A stretch of DNA of 57,547 bases, taken from NCBI GenBank assembly GCA_016721185.1, contig JADKIP010000004.1:1-57547 (forward strand), in the 5' to 3' direction. Below, one piece after another: positions 34,183 through 43,516 of this stretch. A program made the translations under genes and the position numbers. Source of the DNA: Candidatus Dechloromonas phosphorivorans. GTDB taxonomy: Bacteria; Pseudomonadota; Gammaproteobacteria; Burkholderiales; Rhodocyclaceae. Within the stretch, counting starts at the first letter, position 1. Each line of letters begins with the position of its first letter. The notes under the pieces were generated by a model, which was given only the letters and a program-made list of their open reading frames with translations, was not told the DNA's origin and did no database searches.

Positions 34183-35016
34183 TCATCTACCCTTAGTTTT
34201 TCCCGCAGATCGACCCGGGCGAAACTGGTAAGTATCATCGTAATAAGCCGGGTCTTCGTTCTCCGGCGTTACGCCAGGAATCCCCAATAAAGGCAGTGGC
34301 TGAAAGTCACGCGGTCGCTGATAGCGGCCGCTGGCCAAATCTGCCGCCAAACGCGCGTCGACCGCAGCAAGCTGATCGGCAAGCGGCAAGGTCAGCCAGT
34401 GCTCACTCACGTCGTAAAGCACGGCCTTGGCCGTCAAACCGCGAAATGGCTGGAGCAATTGTTCGTAGGTGGCGTGGCCGAAAATAACGAAACGCATCGC
34501 GTTTTTCACCTCGGCACGACGTTCAACGAACAGCTTTTTCCATTCAAAACCACGCAGCAATTCAAGCAAATCCGGCTGACTCGATAGCACGACGATGCCG
34601 CACTCGTCGAAATGGGTCAGGGCGTCGCGTATCGTGCCACGCGCCTCGCCAACCGGCGTCATTGCCTGGACGTGACTGGCGCTGACGGCAATTTTGGTTT
34701 GGGTGAAGGTCAGCCAGACCAGCGCATTGAAGAAATCATGCCAGTTGTCCGGCCGGGTTTCGACTTCGCCGGTTTCCCAGATACGGCATTCATAGATTAG
34801 GCCATCCGCCTGCGGCGGCACAAAGCGGATGCGCTGGCCGTGTTCGCCATGAACGGGGAAGCGCTCGGCCAGCGCATTCAGGGCAGCGCTATCCGGGCTA
34901 GGCGGTAACTGGTCAAGCCAGTGCCTTAGCGGCGCGAAGAGGGGCGAAACAAACAGGGGCGAAACGAAGAGCGACGGTGCGGAAAGCGGCGACGCGAAAA
35001 GCGTAGCATCGCTCAC
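34183..35016 (-). CDS. DUF3025 family protein
   Basis: 277 residues. The core NWHDFFNALVWLTFTQTK, GIVVLSSQPDLLELLRGFEW and FVIFGHATYEQLLQPF are typical of DUF3025. The N-terminus is repetitive (FVSPLFVSPLF), from short DNA repeats at 34925-35000, so the true start may be the Leu-rich segment near residue 29. Function unknown. Overlaps the upstream lipoprotein gene by 4 bases. Contains one repeated 10-mer (34357-34366). Confidence 0.8.
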   Translation of the reverse strand: MSDATLFASPLSAPSLFVSPLFVSPLFAPLRHWLDQLPPSPDSAALNALAERFPVHGEHGQRIRFVPPQADGLIYECRIWETGEVETRPDNWHDFFNALVWLTFTQTKIAVSASHVQAMTPVGEARGTIRDALTHFDECGIVVLSSQPDLLELLRGFEWKKLFVERRAEVKNAMRFVIFGHATYEQLLQPFRGLTAKAVLYDVSEHWLTLPLADQLAAVDARLAADLASGRYQRPRDFQPLPLLGIPGVTPENEDPAYYDDTYQFRPGRSAGKTKGR

Positions 35017-35450
35017 TCGCCAGCGGCGGCCTCGTCGCCCTCCGCCTTGACGAAGACCATCTCGCCTTTCTTGAGACGGAAAGTGCCCATCAGCTTCCCC
35101 ATCCCCTCAACCGGCTCGGCATCCATCTTGGCAAAGCTTTCACAGGTCTGCGTCTCGGTGGCGTAAAGGCGCTTGCCTGCCTTGATAATGAAGGCACCGG
35201 ACGGCACTTGGTAAATTTCAACCCGGGTTGCCGGCGTGCCGGTACCCATGCTGTGCCGACGCATGCAGGCCGGCATCCGGGAGACGACGAGATACAGATT
35301 GACCTTGTTATCCCAGAAATAGGGCTGTTCGCGGATCAGCGACAGGACATGCTCGCGGGTATTGTCAATTTCATACGTCGCGCCATCGTTGACGCAAGCC
35401 GAAAGCAGCGGCGCTGCCAGCAACGGCAGGATGAGATGACGCAAGCGCAT
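35013..35450 (-). CDS. small lipoprotein, unknown function
   Basis: 145 residues. ATG 35450 opens a lipoprotein signal (MRLRHLILPLLAAPLLSAC) with lipobox LSAC; GAGGAAA lies upstream. The mature part has Cys residues and no recognised domain. It follows pyrC by 11 bases and precedes DUF3025 with a 4-base overlap, so pyrC, this gene and DUF3025 are probably one transcript. The in-frame TTG at 35465 is an alternative start. Confidence 0.75.
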   Translation of the reverse strand: MRLRHLILPLLAAPLLSACVNDGATYEIDNTREHVLSLIREQPYFWDNKVNLYLVVSRMPACMRRHSMGTGTPATRVEIYQVPSGAFIIKAGKRLYATETQTCESFAKMDAEPVEGMGKLMGTFRLKKGEMVFVKAEGDEAAAGE

Positions 35451-35461
35451 GATCGATTTCC

Positions 35462-36493
35462 TCAAAGCATTTTCCAGGACAAGGTTTCGCCGGCCCGCAA
35501 AGGCACGATGCTATCGCCCGTGATGTAAGGATAGTCAGCCGGCACCGTCCAGTCTTCTTTAAGCAGCGTCACCGTGCCGCTATTGCGCGGCAGGCCATAC
35601 CAGTCCGGGCCATTGAAACTGGCGAAGGCTTCAAGCTTGTCGAGCGCCCCCACTTGCTCGAAGGCTTCCGCATAAAGTTCAAGTGCAGCGTAGGCGGTGT
35701 AGCAGCCGGCGCAACCGCAGGCAGCCTCCTTGGCGCCCTTGGCATGCGGCGCCGAATCGGTGCCGAGAAAGAATTTCGGATTTCCGGAAGTGGCCGCAGC
35801 GAGCAGTGCCGCGCGATGCGTTTCGCGCTTCAGCACCGGCAGGCAATACCAGTGCGGGCGAACACCGCCAAGGAAGATGGCGTTGCGGTTATAGAGCAAA
35901 TGGTGAGCGGTAATGGTGGCGGCTACGGTCAACGGTGAATTTGCGACAAATTCAGCGGCATCCTGCGTCGTGATGTGCTCCATGACCACCTTCAGCTGCG
36001 GAAAACGCTGGGTCAAGGGCAGCAAGACCGTGTCGATAAAGACTTTTTCACGGTCGAAAAGATCGATTTTCGGATCGGTTGCCTCGCCATGCACCAGCAG
36101 TGGCAGGCCAACGCGCTCCATCTCAGCCAGCGTGTCGTAGGCCTTTTCGATGGCGGTCAAGCCGGCATCGGAATTCGTCGTTGCCCCCGCCGGGTAAAGC
36201 TTGATCGCCTTGACGAAACCGGAAGCGGCCGCTTTGACCACATCACTGGCCGGCGTGTTGTCGGTCAGGTAAAGCGTCATTAACGGCTCGAAAACGGCGC
36301 CGGCCGGCAGTGCAGCAATGATGCGTTCGCGATAGGCAGCGGCCTGCTCGACAGTCGTTACCGGCGGCTTCAGGTTGGGCATGACGATAGCGCGGCCGAA
36401 CTGGCGGGCGGTATGGGCCAGCACGGAGGCCAGCGCCTCGCCGTCGCGCAGGTGAAGGTGCCAGTCGTCGGGGCGGGTAATGGTGAGTTGCAT
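35462..36493 (-). CDS. pyrC: dihydroorotase, class II
   Basis: 343 residues, the length of E. coli PyrC. Metal motif HLHLRDGE near the N-terminus, KLYPAGATTNS with the carboxylated lysine, VHGEATD, EHITTQDAAEFV, and TDSAPH are all present. It closes N-carbamoyl aspartate to dihydroorotate in pyrimidine synthesis. pyrF lies nearby on the other strand. First gene of a probable three-gene unit. Confidence 0.97.
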   Translation of the reverse strand: MQLTITRPDDWHLHLRDGEALASVLAHTARQFGRAIVMPNLKPPVTTVEQAAAYRERIIAALPAGAVFEPLMTLYLTDNTPASDVVKAAASGFVKAIKLYPAGATTNSDAGLTAIEKAYDTLAEMERVGLPLLVHGEATDPKIDLFDREKVFIDTVLLPLTQRFPQLKVVMEHITTQDAAEFVANSPLTVAATITAHHLLYNRNAIFLGGVRPHWYCLPVLKRETHRAALLAAATSGNPKFFLGTDSAPHAKGAKEAACGCAGCYTAYAALELYAEAFEQVGALDKLEAFASFNGPDWYGLPRNSGTVTLLKEDWTVPADYPYITGDSIVPLRAGETLSWKML

Positions 36494-36564
36494 GATCTGT
36501 CTCGGTACGTTTTAAGTGATTTTAGCAGTGCGGCAAGTCTGTAGCGCGGCTTGACGCCGGGTGT

Positions 36565-36972
36565 TCAACTCCAGATTCGGGTCGCGCCTACTGTCAACAA
36601 ACCCAAATAGGTCGCCGTCAAAGAACCCGCCAGATGGAGGGTAGCCAGACCAATCGCCCACATCGGCTGACCAGCCAGCAAGCGCTCGACCACTTCGGCC
36701 GAGAACGTGGAAAATGTTGTCAGGCCACCGAGAAATCCGGTGATGGCAAACAATTTCCAGGCCAACGGAAAATGTGTGTTGAGGTGAAACAGACCAACGG
36801 CCACCCCGACCAGATAACCGCCAAGCAGATTGGCCGCCAGAGTGCCGAGCGGCAAGATGATGAACAGCGGATTCAGCGCCATGCCGAGCAACCAGCGCGT
36901 CCAGGCGCCCAATGCGGCACCGGCGCCAACGGCGATGAAGTTGAGGGCAGTCAAGTTATGCAGGATGGACAT
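36565..36972 (-). CDS. crcB: fluoride ion channel CrcB (Fluc)
   Basis: 135 residues, four membrane helices. The family motifs GAALGAWTRWLLG, TLAANLLGGYLVG and GFLGGLTTFSTFSAEV are present; the last carries the conserved Phe/Ser/Thr pore lining. It exports fluoride as a dual-topology dimer. I see no fluoride riboswitch upstream in the short 70-base gap to glnS. Confidence 0.95.
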   Translation of the reverse strand: MSILHNLTALNFIAVGAGAALGAWTRWLLGMALNPLFIILPLGTLAANLLGGYLVGVAVGLFHLNTHFPLAWKLFAITGFLGGLTTFSTFSAEVVERLLAGQPMWAIGLATLHLAGSLTATYLGLLTVGATRIWS

Positions 36973-37043
36973 AAGGGGGAATTGTAGCGGTTTGAGGCCT
37001 GCTGCCGGTTAAAATAGCGCGCTTAATCAAAGAGGTTTCCACT

Positions 37044-38861
37044 GTGAGCAGCCCGAATAAACCCACCGACAAGCCCGAAGCAATCCCCGCCGCCAATTTC
37101 ATCCGCAACATCGTCGAAGCCGACCTCGCCGCCGGCAAGCATGCCCAGCGCCACTGGGCCGGCCAGCCGGGCACCGCCGCCGACCATGCCGCCGGCCCGC
37201 TCGACCCCGCGAAGATCCGCACCCGCTTTCCGCCCGAGCCGAACGGCTATCTGCACTTCGGTCACGCCAAATCCATTCTGCTCAACTTCGGCCTGGCCAC
37301 GCAGTTCGGCGGCCGTTGCCATCTGCGTTTTGACGATACCAATCCGGAGAAAGAAGATCAGGAATATGTCGATTCGATCATCGACGCCGTGCATTGGCTC
37401 GGTTGCACCTGGGAAAACGCCGGCGAAACCAATCTTTATCAGGCCTCCAACTATTTCGACTGGATGGCGGCCTTTGCCGAATACCTGATTTCCGCTGGCC
37501 ACGCTTATGTCGATAGCCAAAGCGCCGACGAAATGCGGGCCAATCGCGGCACGCTGACCCAGCCGGGCAAGGATTCGCCTTTCCGCAACCGCAGCGTTGC
37601 CGAAAACATGGATCTGTTCAAACGCATGCAGGCCGGTGAGTTTGCCGATGGCGCCCACATCCTGCGCGCCAAAATCGACATGAGCGCGCCCAACATCAAC
37701 CTGCGCGACCCGGCGATCTACCGCATCCGCCACGCCACGCATCACAACACCGGCGACAAGTGGTGCGTCTATCCGATGTACACCTTCGCCCACCCGATCG
37801 AGGATGCGCTGGAATGCATTACGCACTCGATCTGCACGCTGGAATTCGAGGATCAGCGCCCGTTCTACGACTGGCTGCTTGAGCGCCTGGCCGAAGGTGG
37901 CCTGTTGCAGCGCCCATTGCCGCAGCAGATCGAATTCTCCCGCCTCAACCTGACCTACGTCGTTTTGAGCAAGCGCAAGCTGATCCAGCTGGTTGAAGAA
38001 AAACACGTTGAAGGCTGGGATGACCCGCGCATGCCGACGCTGGTTGGCGCCCGCCGGCGCGGTTATTCGTCAGAAGGTTTCCACCTGTTTGCCGAACGGA
38101 TCGGCGTTTCCAAGCACGATTCGCTGATCGACTACGTGCTTTTCGAAGATGCCATGCGCGAGGTAATGAACGAGTCCGACCAGCGCCGCATCGCCGTTCT
38201 CGACCCGCTCAAGCTGATCATCGACAACTATCCGGCCGATCAGGTCGAAGAATGTCAGGCGCCGAACCACCCGCTGCACCCGGAACTCGGCCACCGTGCC
38301 GTGCCCTTCAGCCGCGAACTGTGGATTGAAGCCGAAGACTTCATGGAAGTGCCGAGCAAGGGTTACCGCCGCCTTTTCCCCGGCAACATGGCCCGCCTGC
38401 GTTATGGCTACGTGGTCAAGTGCATCGGCTGCGACAAGGACGAGAACGGCAGGATTACTGCGGTGCACTGCGAATATTTGCCCGAAACCAAGTCCGGCAC
38501 ACCGGGCGCCGACAGCGTCAAGGTCAAGGGCAATCTGCACTGGGTTTCCGTCGCCCACGCCTACGCTGCTGAAATCCGCCTTTACGAGCGCCTGTTCAAG
38601 GTGCCCGCCCCCGGCGCCCGGCGCGAAGGCGATGCGCCGGATCTGGAGCGTGACTTCCTCGACGACCTCAATCCGGCCGCCAAGCAAACCATCACCGCGC
38701 AGCTTGAAGCCTGCCTCAAGGACGCCAAACCGGAGGAGCGCTTCCAGTTTGAACGCCACGGCTATTTCATCGCCGACCGCGTTGATTCACGGGATGGCAA
38801 GCCGGTGTTCAACCGGGCGGTAACGCAAACACGGGAAGTGTGGCGGGGGCCGCTCCCGTGA
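37044..38861 (+). CDS. glnS: glutaminyl-tRNA synthetase
   Basis: 605 residues. HIGH-type signature PEPNGYLHFGHAKS near residue 70, RFDDTNPEKE, and the KMSKS-type VLSKRKLI. The C-terminal anticodon-binding beta barrels are complete. An N-terminal extension of about 50 residues is typical of betaproteobacterial GlnRS. The start is GTG 37044, 7 bases after AGAGG. It charges tRNA-Gln in the cytosol. Confidence 0.97.
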   Translation: MSSPNKPTDKPEAIPAANFIRNIVEADLAAGKHAQRHWAGQPGTAADHAAGPLDPAKIRTRFPPEPNGYLHFGHAKSILLNFGLATQFGGRCHLRFDDTNPEKEDQEYVDSIIDAVHWLGCTWENAGETNLYQASNYFDWMAAFAEYLISAGHAYVDSQSADEMRANRGTLTQPGKDSPFRNRSVAENMDLFKRMQAGEFADGAHILRAKIDMSAPNINLRDPAIYRIRHATHHNTGDKWCVYPMYTFAHPIEDALECITHSICTLEFEDQRPFYDWLLERLAEGGLLQRPLPQQIEFSRLNLTYVVLSKRKLIQLVEEKHVEGWDDPRMPTLVGARRRGYSSEGFHLFAERIGVSKHDSLIDYVLFEDAMREVMNESDQRRIAVLDPLKLIIDNYPADQVEECQAPNHPLHPELGHRAVPFSRELWIEAEDFMEVPSKGYRRLFPGNMARLRYGYVVKCIGCDKDENGRITAVHCEYLPETKSGTPGADSVKVKGNLHWVSVAHAYAAEIRLYERLFKVPAPGARREGDAPDLERDFLDDLNPAAKQTITAQLEACLKDAKPEERFQFERHGYFIADRVDSRDGKPVFNRAVTQTREVWRGPLP

Positions 38862-38903
38862 CGAAGAATATCGGGGCCGTTTTCCGCACCGACTTTCCCG
38901 CAG

Positions 38904-40148
38904 GTGCGCCACCATTCGCGCCAGCCCGCGCCACCCGCACGCATTACCGTCAGCATCATCGAACCCACCTCGACGATTTTTCAATTCACAACCGCAGGTT
39001 TCACGCCGCCCACCGTCGTCAATTTCATGCTCGACCTTTGCCGCAACAAGGGCCGGGCGCTGGAACCTTCGGCCGGCGACGGCGCTTTTTTCCAATTGCT
39101 GAAAGAGCGGCAGACCGATTGCGTCGGCATTGAAATCGACGCCGAGGTTGCCCCGGCCGGCATCGAAATTCGTGATTTCTTCGATTACCCGATCAGCGAG
39201 CAGTTCGACACCATCATCGGCAACCCGCCCTACGTGCGGTTTCAGGATGTTGCGGTCGACACGAAAAATCGGCTGAAATCGGATCTGTTCGATGCACGCA
39301 GCAACCTCTTCCTGTTCTTCATCGAAAAGTGCGTCCATCACCTCAAGCCGGGTGGCGAACTGATCTTCATCGTACCGCGCGAATTCATCAAACTGACCGC
39401 CGCCAAGAAGCTGAACGCCTGGCTTTTTGCGCAGGGCAGCATCACCGACTTTTTTGAAACCGGCGACACGCGGGTCTTTGACGAACACACGCCCAACTGC
39501 GCCATTTTCCGCTTTGAAAAAGGCCGGATGGATCGCCAGATGACCGATGGCCGGCGCTTTGTCGAGGTCGATGGCCAGCTGATGTTCCTGCGCGATGACT
39601 ATAGCGTGCGCTTCGCTGATCTGTTCACGGTCAAGGTCGGTGCAGTCTCGGGGGCCGATCAGATTTTTACCCACCCCAAGGGCAACATGGAATTTGTCTG
39701 CTCCAAGACGGTGGAAACCGGCGAAACCCGCCGCATGCTCTACGGCATCAAGCACCCGCATCTGGAAAAACACAAAACCGAACTGCTCGCCCGCCGCGTC
39801 AAGCCTTTCGACGAAAGCAACTGGTGGCAATGGGGCCGAGCCTTTCCGATCAACCTGCACCCGCGCATCTACGTCAATGGCCGGACGCGCAAGCCTGAAC
39901 CCTTTTTCCTGCACGACTGTCACAGCTTCGACGGCGCCGTTCTGGCGCTGTTCACCAAAAACCAGCGCATGCCGCGCCGCGAGTTGATCGAGTGCACGAT
40001 GCTGTTGAACAAGGAAGTTGACTGGCAGGAACTTGGCTTCGTCTGCGACGGCCGTTTTCTCTTCACCCAGCGCAGCCTGCAAACCTGCCTGCTGCCGGAA
40101 AAATTCACCCGTTTTTTACCGTCTGAAAAAGCCAAGGACGTCGTATGA
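38904..40148 (+). CDS. DNA adenine N6-methyltransferase (gamma class, Eco57I/TaqI-like), orphan
   Basis: Up to 414 residues. Motif I reads ALEPSAGDGAFFQLL, with GIEID, and catalytic motif IV IIGNPPYVRFQD, the NPPY of adenine-N6 methylases. Then KPGGELIFIVPREF. A target-recognition domain follows in the C-terminal half. No restriction gene is nearby. The stop overlaps the pyrF start (ATGA), so it is coupled to pyrF. The start is uncertain: GTG 38904 is the longest choice, and none has a clear ribosome site. Contains one repeated 10-mer (39251-39260). Confidence 0.85.
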   Translation: MRHHSRQPAPPARITVSIIEPTSTIFQFTTAGFTPPTVVNFMLDLCRNKGRALEPSAGDGAFFQLLKERQTDCVGIEIDAEVAPAGIEIRDFFDYPISEQFDTIIGNPPYVRFQDVAVDTKNRLKSDLFDARSNLFLFFIEKCVHHLKPGGELIFIVPREFIKLTAAKKLNAWLFAQGSITDFFETGDTRVFDEHTPNCAIFRFEKGRMDRQMTDGRRFVEVDGQLMFLRDDYSVRFADLFTVKVGAVSGADQIFTHPKGNMEFVCSKTVETGETRRMLYGIKHPHLEKHKTELLARRVKPFDESNWWQWGRAFPINLHPRIYVNGRTRKPEPFFLHDCHSFDGAVLALFTKNQRMPRRELIECTMLLNKEVDWQELGFVCDGRFLFTQRSLQTCLLPEKFTRFLPSEKAKDVV

Positions 40149-40966
40149 CCTTTATCCAGCAACTCGCTGCCGCCTGGCAGAAAAACAATTCCCTGCTCTG
40201 CGTCGGCCTCGACCCCGATCCGGCCAAATTTCCCGTCCATCTGCACAATCGCGACGATGCCATCTTTGCTTTCTGCGCCGACATCGTCGATGCGACAGCC
40301 GATCTGGCCTGTGCCTTCAAACCGCAAATCGCCTACTTCGCCGCCCGCCGTGCCGAAGACCAGCTCGAAGCGCTGATCGCCCACATTCACGAAAAGCACC
40401 CCGGCATTCCGGTCATTCTCGATGCCAAGCGCGGTGACATCGGCTCCACCGCCGAGCAATACGCCATCGAAGCCTTCGAGCGCTACAAAGCGGACGCGGT
40501 CACGGTCAACCCGTATATGGGCCACGATTCGGTCGATCCGTATCTGGCCTATCCGGACAAAGGCGTCATCCTGCTTTGCCGCACCTCAAATCCCGGCGGC
40601 TCCGACCTGCAGTTTCTTGAAGTTGGCAACAGCGGCGGTGAAAAACTGTACGAACGCGTTGCTCGCTTGGCTGCCGAAAAATGGAATACGACCGGCCAGA
40701 TCAGCCTCGTCGTCGGCGCCACCTTCCCGGCCGAAATCGCCCGCGTCCGCGCAATCGTTGGCGACATGCCGCTGCTCGTCCCTGGCATCGGCGCTCAGGG
40801 CGGGGATATTGCAGCGACAGTCGAGGCTGGCCGGACAAAAAATGCCACCGGCTTGATGATTAACTCGTCACGTGCCATTCTTTACGCGGGCAAGGACGAA
40901 AGTTTTGCTGCTGCGGCCCGCCAGGTCGCACAGGAAACCCGCGACGCCATTAACCTTTACCGCTAA
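40145..40966 (+). CDS. pyrF: orotidine 5'-phosphate decarboxylase, type 2
   Basis: 273 residues, the longer type 2 form. The catalytic signature LDAKRGDIGSTAEQYA near residue 95 carries the Asp-Lys pairs, and VGATFPAEIARVRAIVGD and LVPGIGAQGGD complete the phosphate site. It makes UMP from OMP. Start ATG 40145 overlaps the methyltransferase stop by 4 bases. The pyrC gene is 4.6 kb away on the other strand. Confidence 0.97.
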   Translation: MTFIQQLAAAWQKNNSLLCVGLDPDPAKFPVHLHNRDDAIFAFCADIVDATADLACAFKPQIAYFAARRAEDQLEALIAHIHEKHPGIPVILDAKRGDIGSTAEQYAIEAFERYKADAVTVNPYMGHDSVDPYLAYPDKGVILLCRTSNPGGSDLQFLEVGNSGGEKLYERVARLAAEKWNTTGQISLVVGATFPAEIARVRAIVGDMPLLVPGIGAQGGDIAATVEAGRTKNATGLMINSSRAILYAGKDESFAAAARQVAQETRDAINLYR

Positions 40967-40990
40967 ATCATTGCCGCTTCAAACCCTTTC

Positions 40991-41056
40991 ATTCCCGCGC
41001 CGGCGGGACGCCACAAGCAGCAAAATGCGCCATCCCCGCCAGCGGGGGGAGGCGTG
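40991..41056. repeat. GC-rich palindromic intergenic element
   Basis: Two short palindromes lie between pyrF and ypfJ: TCCCGC/GCGGGA (40993-41008) and CCCCGCC/GGGGGG-type arms near 41034-41051. They resemble the palindrome at 26335. They may end the pyrF transcript. Confidence 0.45.
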
Positions 41057-41081
41057 ATTCACCAGCCCCTGAGGAAAACCC

Positions 41082-41963
41082 ATGCGTCTCGATGACCAAC
41101 GCGAAAGCGATAACCTGGAAGACCGGCGCGGCAGCGGTTCCGGTGGTGGTGGCCTGCGCCTCGGCGGCGGCCGCATGGGGCTCGGCACCATTGCCATTGC
41201 GCTGGTGGCCAGCTATTTTCTCGGCATCAACCCGCTGACCGTACTCAACATGCTGAGCGGTGGCGGCGGCATGCCGGCGATTGAGCAAAGCGCGCCGCCG
41301 GCCCGTCGCCCGCCGGCCGATGACGAAACTGCCCGTTTTGTCTCCAAGGTTCTGGCCTCGACTGAAGACACCTGGAACGAGGCTTTCCGCGCCAACGGCC
41401 AGAAATATCAGGAACCCAAACTGGTGCTTTTCAGCGGCGTGACACCCACCGCTTGCGGCACCGGTCAGTCGGCGATGGGGCCGTTTTATTGCCCGGGCGA
41501 TCAGAAAGTCTACATCGACCTCGTCTTCTTCCGCGAGCTGAAGGAACGCTTCAAGGCCCCCGGCGAATTCGCCCAGGCCTACGTCATCGCCCACGAAGTC
41601 GGCCACCACGTCCAGAACCTGCTCGGCATCGCCGACAAGGTTCACAGCACTCAGCAGCGGGTCAGCAAGGCCGAAGGCAACGCCCTCTCGGTGCGCCTGG
41701 AGCTGCAGGCCGACTGCCTGGCCGGCGTCTGGGGCAAGCGCACTGACACCATGAAAAATGTGCTCGAACCCGGCGACCTGGAAGCCGCACTGACCGCTGC
41801 TTCCGCCATCGGCGACGACCGGCTGCAACAACAATCGCAAGGCCGCATCGTGCCGGAAAGCTTTACCCACGGCAGTTCGGCCCAGCGCGTTCGCTGGTTC
41901 AAGACGGGCTTTGAAAGCGGCGACATGAATCAGTGCAACACCTTCAAGGCGGCGAAGCTGTAA
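41082..41963 (+). CDS. ypfJ: neutral zinc metallopeptidase family protein
   Basis: 293 residues. Starts MRLDDQRESDNLEDRRG, then a Gly-rich stretch and one membrane helix (about 33-50). The zinc site is HEVGHHVQNLLG (HExxH), with downstream ELQADCLAGVW supplying the third ligand. Cys pair CGTGQSAMGPFYCPGD is conserved in the YpfJ family. Probably anchored in the inner membrane with a periplasmic protease domain. Substrate unknown. Confidence 0.95.
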   Translation: MRLDDQRESDNLEDRRGSGSGGGGLRLGGGRMGLGTIAIALVASYFLGINPLTVLNMLSGGGGMPAIEQSAPPARRPPADDETARFVSKVLASTEDTWNEAFRANGQKYQEPKLVLFSGVTPTACGTGQSAMGPFYCPGDQKVYIDLVFFRELKERFKAPGEFAQAYVIAHEVGHHVQNLLGIADKVHSTQQRVSKAEGNALSVRLELQADCLAGVWGKRTDTMKNVLEPGDLEAALTAASAIGDDRLQQQSQGRIVPESFTHGSSAQRVRWFKTGFESGDMNQCNTFKAAKL

Positions 41964-41970
41964 CGCCCGA

Positions 41971-42006
41971 CCCTGCTCATTGCCGTGCCGGCGGGAATGA
42001 GCAGGG
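41971..42006 (+). terminator. terminator-like palindrome after ypfJ
   Basis: Arms CCCTGCTCATTGCCG and GGCGGGAATGAGCAGGG pair with one bulge around TGCC, then GTTGATT. Right after the ypfJ stop. Related in sequence to the dispersed palindromes at 26335 and 40993. Confidence 0.65.
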
Positions 42007-42049
42007 TTGATTGCATTCCGGGTAAGCCCCGACGTGGGAAAACGACTAA

Positions 42050-42616
42050 ATGACGCCTGACCCAAACTCCACACCGCCCGCCAACCCCGAAAACGCGACG
42101 CCCCCAAAGCCGCGCTGGCGACGTTGGGCGCTTGAGGCATTCATCTTCCTCGCCCTCTTCACCGCCTTCCAGCTCTGGCAAGCCCGCAATGCTCCTCGCG
42201 GCGAAGCGCCGCAATTCGCCGGCCAATTGGTCGACGGCCAGGCCTTCGATCTCAAGGCATGGCGCGCCCAACACCCCGGCCAGGCCCAATTGCTCTACTT
42301 CTGGGCCGAATGGTGTGCGATCTGCAAAACCACCGCCGGCAATGTCAGCAATATCAGCGCCGACTGGCCGGTCACCAGCATCGCCACCGAGTCAGGCTCG
42401 GCCGAGCAAGTCGCCGAGTTCATGCGTAAAAGTGGCTATCGCTGGTCGACACTGCCTGACCCAAAGGCCGAAATCCTTCGCCAATACGGCCTGCCCGGCA
42501 CGCCAGCCTTTATCATCATCAACCCGGCCGGCGATGTCCGTTTCGTTTCAGTCGGCTTTACCAGCGAACTCGGGCTGCGCCTGCGTTTGTGGTGGGCGAG
42601 CAAGGAAAGCACTTGA
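42050..42616 (+). CDS. membrane-anchored thioredoxin-fold protein (TlpA/ScsD-like)
   Basis: 188 residues. One membrane helix at about 27-44 (ALEAFIFLALFTAFQLW), then a thioredoxin domain with the active-site WAEWCAICKTT (CxxC) and cis-Pro in YGLPGTPAF. The fold faces the periplasm and reduces or exchanges disulfides. The short form resembles ScsD or TlpA proteins. Overlaps the peptidase gene by 4 bases (TTGA). Confidence 0.85.
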   Translation: MTPDPNSTPPANPENATPPKPRWRRWALEAFIFLALFTAFQLWQARNAPRGEAPQFAGQLVDGQAFDLKAWRAQHPGQAQLLYFWAEWCAICKTTAGNVSNISADWPVTSIATESGSAEQVAEFMRKSGYRWSTLPDPKAEILRQYGLPGTPAFIIINPAGDVRFVSVGFTSELGLRLRLWWASKEST

Positions 42617-43470
42617 AACTGCGCCACGCCCTGCTGCTCGCGCTGGCCCTCAGCCCAATCGGCAATGCCTTTGCCCTGCCCCAACATTCACCCGTACCGG
42701 GTGGCGTTGCCGTGATTGACCTCGGCCCGGCCAGCCAGCCAACGCCGACCGCCCGCTGGGGCGAGCAAGCCTTGGCCGTTGTTAAGGGAAAAGGCCGCTG
42801 GTACGCATTACTCGGCATCCCGCTCGACACCTTGCCCGGCGAGATGGAAATCAGCGTTTTTTTCGGGTCGACCGTAGGGACGACCACAGGGACTGCCCTT
42901 GCTCCATCCGTCGCTACAATCAAATATGTCGCCGTGCGTGTCAAAAATTACCCGGAACAGCGCCTGACCATCAAGGACAAACGCAAGGTCGAACCGAACC
43001 CGGAGGATCTCGCCCGCATCGAGCGGGAAAGAGAAACGACCGAGGCGGTCAAGCGCCGTTTCTCGCCTCCTGCGCCAGCCACCAACTTTGCGCTACCCGC
43101 CAGCGGCCCGCTTTCGTCACGCTTCGGCCTGCGCCGCATTTTCAACGGCCTGCCGCGCAACCCGCACGCCGGCCTCGATGTGGCGGTTGGCACCGGGGCG
43201 CCGATCAAGGCACCGGCCGATGGCGTCGTCGCCAATACCGGCGACTATTTCTTCAACGGCAATACCGTTTTCATCGACCACGGCCAAGGCCTGATCAGCG
43301 CCTACATGCACCTGTCGCGAATCGATGTTCGCCACGGTCAACCGGTAAAAAAGGGCGAAATCCTTGGTGCCGTCGGCGCCACCGGCCGCGTCACCGGCCC
43401 GCATTTGCACTGGGCGGTCATTCTCAACAACACACCGGTCGATCCCGAACTTTTCCTCGGCCAGCCGTAA
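42613..43470 (+). CDS. M23 family metallopeptidase (LytM domain)
   Basis: 285 residues starting at TTG 42613, which overlaps the previous stop. Signal peptide MKLRHALLLALALSPIGNAFA; a beta-rich N-terminal domain; then the LytM domain with SSRFGLRRIFNGLPRNPHAG, HxxxD in PHAGLDVAVG, and HLHW in GPHLHWAVI. A periplasmic cell-wall endopeptidase or activator of one. All zinc ligands are present. Confidence 0.93.
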   Translation: MKLRHALLLALALSPIGNAFALPQHSPVPGGVAVIDLGPASQPTPTARWGEQALAVVKGKGRWYALLGIPLDTLPGEMEISVFFGSTVGTTTGTALAPSVATIKYVAVRVKNYPEQRLTIKDKRKVEPNPEDLARIERERETTEAVKRRFSPPAPATNFALPASGPLSSRFGLRRIFNGLPRNPHAGLDVAVGTGAPIKAPADGVVANTGDYFFNGNTVFIDHGQGLISAYMHLSRIDVRHGQPVKKGEILGAVGATGRVTGPHLHWAVILNNTPVDPELFLGQP

Positions 43471-43474
43471 ACGC

Positions 43475-43499
43475 AAAAAAGCAGCCGAAGCTGCCTTTT
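43475..43499 (-). terminator. terminator of the small lipoprotein gene
   Basis: Stem GCAGC/GCTGC with a CGAA loop; on the minus strand a run of six T follows. On the plus strand CTTTT follows, so it may serve the M23 gene as well. Confidence 0.7.
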
Positions 43500-43516
43500 C
43501 CCTAGGCCCGAGGCGC

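Noticed and set aside
36500..37043. Possible fluoride riboswitch for crcB
   Set aside because: The gap between glnS and crcB is only about 70 bases and has no recognisable riboswitch core.
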